DNA of 64,000 nt, taken from Mesorhizobium zhangyense (GTDB taxonomy: Bacteria > Pseudomonadota > Alphaproteobacteria > Rhizobiales > Rhizobiaceae). The stretch is from contig NZ_JAAKZG010000004.1 in assembly GCF_011045115.1 (NCBI RefSeq), positions 186,001 through 250,000 on the forward strand, written 5' to 3'. The notes under the pieces were generated by a model. That model was not told the origin of the DNA. It did no database searches and worked only from the letters and a program-made list of their open reading frames with translations. Positions 61,854-64,000 of the stretch are shown in pieces; position 1 is the stretch's first letter, and the number at the start of each line of letters is the position of its first letter. The position numbers were made by a program, and so were the translations under genes.

Positions 61854-63023
61854 ATGACCGTCAATCCGATCATTTCCGAAAAGCCGTTTGATTTCTTCTG
61901 GTTCATTCCAACGCATGGCGACGGAAGTTACCTCGGTTCCGAGCAGCAGCAGCGGCCGCCGGAATTCGGGTATTTCAAGGAGATCGCGCAAGCGGTGGAC
62001 CGCCTCGGCTTCCCCGGCGTGTTGCTGCCCACAGGCCAGAGCTGCGAGGATTCCTGGATAACCGCGACTGGCCTCGCCGCCCATACCGAGCGGCTGAAAT
62101 ATCTGGTCGCGCTGCGTCCGGGCGTGGTCTCGCCCGTCTTCGCCGCGCGCCAGACGGCAGCGCTGGACCGTCTCAGCAATGGGCGTTTGCTCCTCAACGT
62201 CGTGGTCGGCGGCAATCCGACCGAACTGGCCGGCGACGGCGTCTTCCTGCCGCATGACGAGCGCTATGCGCAGGCGGATGAATTCCTGAAGATATGGCGT
62301 GCTCTGGTCTCCGGCGAGCAGGTCAATTTCGATGGCAAATATTATCGCGTCGAGAACGGCCGCCTCGACCTCCTGCCGGTTCAAGAGCGGCCGCCGCTCT
62401 ATTTCGGCGGCTCTTCCGACGCCGGTCAGGATCTGGCAGCCGAACAGGTCGATATGTATCTGACCTGGGGCGAACCGCCGGCGCTTGTCGCGGAAAAGAT
62501 CGCAAGCGCGCGTCGCAAGGCAGCGCTGAAAGGGCGCAAGCTTCGTTTCGGCATCCGTCTGCATTTCATTGTCCGTGAAACCGAGGAAGAGGCGTGGGCG
62601 GCGGCCGATCGCCTGATCAGCCGCATTACCGATGCTCAGATCGAGAACGCGCAGGCGAGGTTCCTGAAGGAAATGGACTCCGTCGGGCAGCGGCGCATGG
62701 CCGAACTGCATGGTGGCAGGCGCGACCGCCTGCTTGTCGGCCCAAATCTCTGGGCAGGCGTCGGGCTCGTGCGCGGTGGCGCCGGCACGGCACTCGTCGG
62801 TACGCCCGATCAGGTTGCCGACCGCATCCGCGAATACCAGGATATCGGTATCGATACGGTCATCGGCTCCGGCTATCCGCATCTCGAGGAGGCCTATCGC
62901 GTCGCCGAACTGCTGTTCCCGAAATTCGGCATCGGTTCTCGCCGCATCAAGCCACGGGAAGACATCGCCAACGAGTTTTCGGTCGGCTTCCACGGCGCGG
63001 AACGCCTGCAGGCCTCCTCATGA
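61854..63023 (+). CDS. ssuD: FMNH2-dependent alkanesulfonate monooxygenase
   Basis: SsuD cleaves C1-C14 alkanesulfonates to aldehyde and sulfite using reduced flavin. The 389-aa luciferase-like TIM barrel has [15 protein letters not shown] near the N-terminus, [12 protein letters not shown] near residue 57, [20 protein letters not shown] near 88 and [16 protein letters not shown] near 118, closely following known SsuD proteins. No ssuE flavin reductase gene is seen in the window. The stop overlaps ssuC (ATGA). Confidence 0.94.
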   Translation: MTVNPIISEKPFDFFWFIPTHGDGSYLGSEQQQRPPEFGYFKEIAQAVDRLGFPGVLLPTGQSCEDSWITATGLAAHTERLKYLVALRPGVVSPVFAARQTAALDRLSNGRLLLNVVVGGNPTELAGDGVFLPHDERYAQADEFLKIWRALVSGEQVNFDGKYYRVENGRLDLLPVQERPPLYFGGSSDAGQDLAAEQVDMYLTWGEPPALVAEKIASARRKAALKGRKLRFGIRLHFIVRETEEEAWAAADRLISRITDAQIENAQARFLKEMDSVGQRRMAELHGGRRDRLLVGPNLWAGVGLVRGGAGTALVGTPDQVADRIREYQDIGIDTVIGSGYPHLEEAYRVAELLFPKFGIGSRRIKPREDIANEFSVGFHGAERLQASS

Positions 63024-63799
63024 GAAAGACACTCGCCAATATCGGCCACGAAAGCGCCGGCTGGATTCTGCCCGCAGTCATTCTGGTGGTCTGGGAACTG
63101 GCTTCGCGGGCGGGGCTCATCGCAACCAATGTCCTGCCAGCACCCAGCGCGGTAGCAGAAGCCTTCTGGCGGTTGCTCAAATCGGGAGAGCTTCTCGAAA
63201 ATATCTGGGTTAGCACTGCTCGAGCCCTGAGTGGCTTTGTCGTCGGCGGTGCGATCGGCTTTGCGCTCGGGCTTGCCAACGGTCTTTCAGCACTCAGCCG
63301 CGGGCTGACCGACACGACGCTGCAGATGATCCGCAACATACCGCATCTGGCGCTGATCCCGCTGGTAATCCTGTGGTTCGGCATCGACGAGGAGGCAAAG
63401 CTGTTTCTCGTCGCCCTCGGCGTCTTCTTCCCAATCTATGTAAACACGCTGCTCGGCATCCAGACCGTCGATCCGCAGCTTGTCGAAATGGGCCGCATCT
63501 ATGGCATGTCGCGCACGCAGCTTTTCCTGCGTGTCATCCTGCCGGGAGCGCTACCGGCGATCTTTGTCGGATTGCGCTATGCGCTCGGCATCATGTGGCT
63601 GACGCTGATCGTGGCGGAAACGATCTCGGCCTCGTCCGGTCTTGGCTACATGGCCATGCAGGCGCGTGAATTCCTGCTGATCGATGTCGTCGTGCTTTCG
63701 ATCCTGATCTACGCCCTTCTCGGCAAGCTCGCGGACAGTCTTGCACGCTTGCTGGAACGGCTTTCACTGCAATGGCATCCCGCCTTCCAGAGAGCGTGA
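63020..63799 (+). CDS. ssuC: Aliphatic sulfonate ABC transporter permease
   Basis: A 259-aa inner-membrane permease with the EAA loop [20 protein letters not shown] near residue 165 and the SsuC segment [20 protein letters not shown] near 105. ATG 63020 overlaps the ssuD stop. It is followed after 9 bases by the ATPase gene, giving the standard D-C-B order. Confidence 0.93.
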   Translation: MRKTLANIGHESAGWILPAVILVVWELASRAGLIATNVLPAPSAVAEAFWRLLKSGELLENIWVSTARALSGFVVGGAIGFALGLANGLSALSRGLTDTTLQMIRNIPHLALIPLVILWFGIDEEAKLFLVALGVFFPIYVNTLLGIQTVDPQLVEMGRIYGMSRTQLFLRVILPGALPAIFVGLRYALGIMWLTLIVAETISASSGLGYMAMQAREFLLIDVVVLSILIYALLGKLADSLARLLERLSLQWHPAFQRA

Positions 63800-63808
63800 G
63801 GTGAGACA

Positions 63809-64000
63809 ATGACCGCAGCAACGATCACGGCCCGCCGCGCTTTCAAAAGTGTCCCGCTGGAACGCGCGCCACGCCGACCGCAAACACCGGTCGCCTTCTC
63901 GTTCAGGAATGTCGGCAAGAAGTTTGGCGACAAGACGGTTCTCGAAGGCATCGATCTCGAGGTTCGCGAGGGTCAGTTTCTGGCCGTCATCGGCAAGAGT
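63809..64000 (+). CDS. ssuB: Aliphatic sulfonate ABC transporter ATPase (3' end outside window)
   Basis: The first 64 codons are visible. After a basic leader (TARRAFKSVPLERAPRRPQT) comes FSFRNVGKKFGDKTVLEGID and then LAVIGKS, the start of the Walker A loop, where the window ends. ATG 63809 follows GTGAGGTGAGAC. The position after ssuC and the N-terminal pattern agree with SsuB. Confidence 0.85.
   Translation, partial: MTAATITARRAFKSVPLERAPRRPQTPVAFSFRNVGKKFGDKTVLEGIDLEVREGQFLAVIGKS

Overview
The window is about 64 kb of GC-rich DNA with tightly packed operons, frequent ATGA, GTGA and TGATG stop/start overlaps, and GTG or TTG starts. Gene content points to an alphaproteobacterium of the order Rhizobiales, probably a Mesorhizobium/Aminobacter/Phyllobacterium-type soil bacterium: there is a SyrB-like regulator, RirA-type iron boxes, an EryD/SorC-type polyol regulator and an unusual density of ABC importers (seven systems). 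No rRNA, tRNA, CRISPR array or intact insertion sequence was seen. The assignment to a genus is inference only.

Layout. (1) 1-6014: the end of a regulator-like gene, then a nucleoside-salvage operon: NitT/TauT-type ABC transporter with two different permeases, a nucleoside phosphorylase and phosphopentomutase (deoB). (2) 6063-6398: a 28-bp palindrome and a small WGR-domain protein. (3) 6507-18054: a polyol or sugar catabolic operon with a ribose-type ABC importer, SorC-family regulator, aldo/keto reductase, GlpD-like dehydrogenase, LacD/FbaB-like aldolase, FGGY kinase and GMC oxidoreductase. (4) 18075-24440: a Pycsar-effector-like (PycTM/DUF5706) membrane protein, divergent from a FecR-TPR-beta-barrel protein and a CHASE2 class III cyclase. 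(5) 24510-28261: a possible histidine-kinase remnant, an ALDH7-type aldehyde dehydrogenase, a SyrB-like protein and a FAH-family enzyme. (6) 28398-38699: a repeated operator-like motif, a CUT1-type ABC importer with two ATPases and a tiny membrane protein, then dhaL, dhaM, HPr, EI, a small HTH protein and dhaK. (7) 38929-44759: a sigma-54 promoter and the urea importer urtABCDE. (8) 44817-51891: a TonB siderophore receptor divergent from fhuCDB and an esterase, with two TGA-N9-TCA iron boxes between them. (9) 51912-59630: a peptide uptake locus split into two divergent operons (XRE-cupin regulator, binding protein, M24 peptidase; and dppBCDF with a GAF protein). (10) 59854-64000: a sulfonate locus ssuA-ssuA-ssuD-ssuC-ssuB, cut by the window end.

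How it works together. Most units pair one importer with the enzymes that process its substrate: nucleosides to ribose-5-phosphate, a polyol to a ketose phosphate and then cleavage, a dihydroxyacetone-like triose or tetrose phosphorylated from PEP, urea, a ferric siderophore, peptides and sulfonates. Four of the binding-protein genes are followed by strong stem-loops, which suggests that excess binding protein is made relative to the membrane components.

The most interesting candidates are the PycTM/FecR/CHASE2-cyclase locus (possible envelope-linked cyclic-nucleotide signalling with a Pycsar-type effector), the ABC-importer-plus-PTS dihydroxyacetone kinase locus with its own EI and HPr, and the polyol operon whose enzyme combination does not match a pathway I can name.
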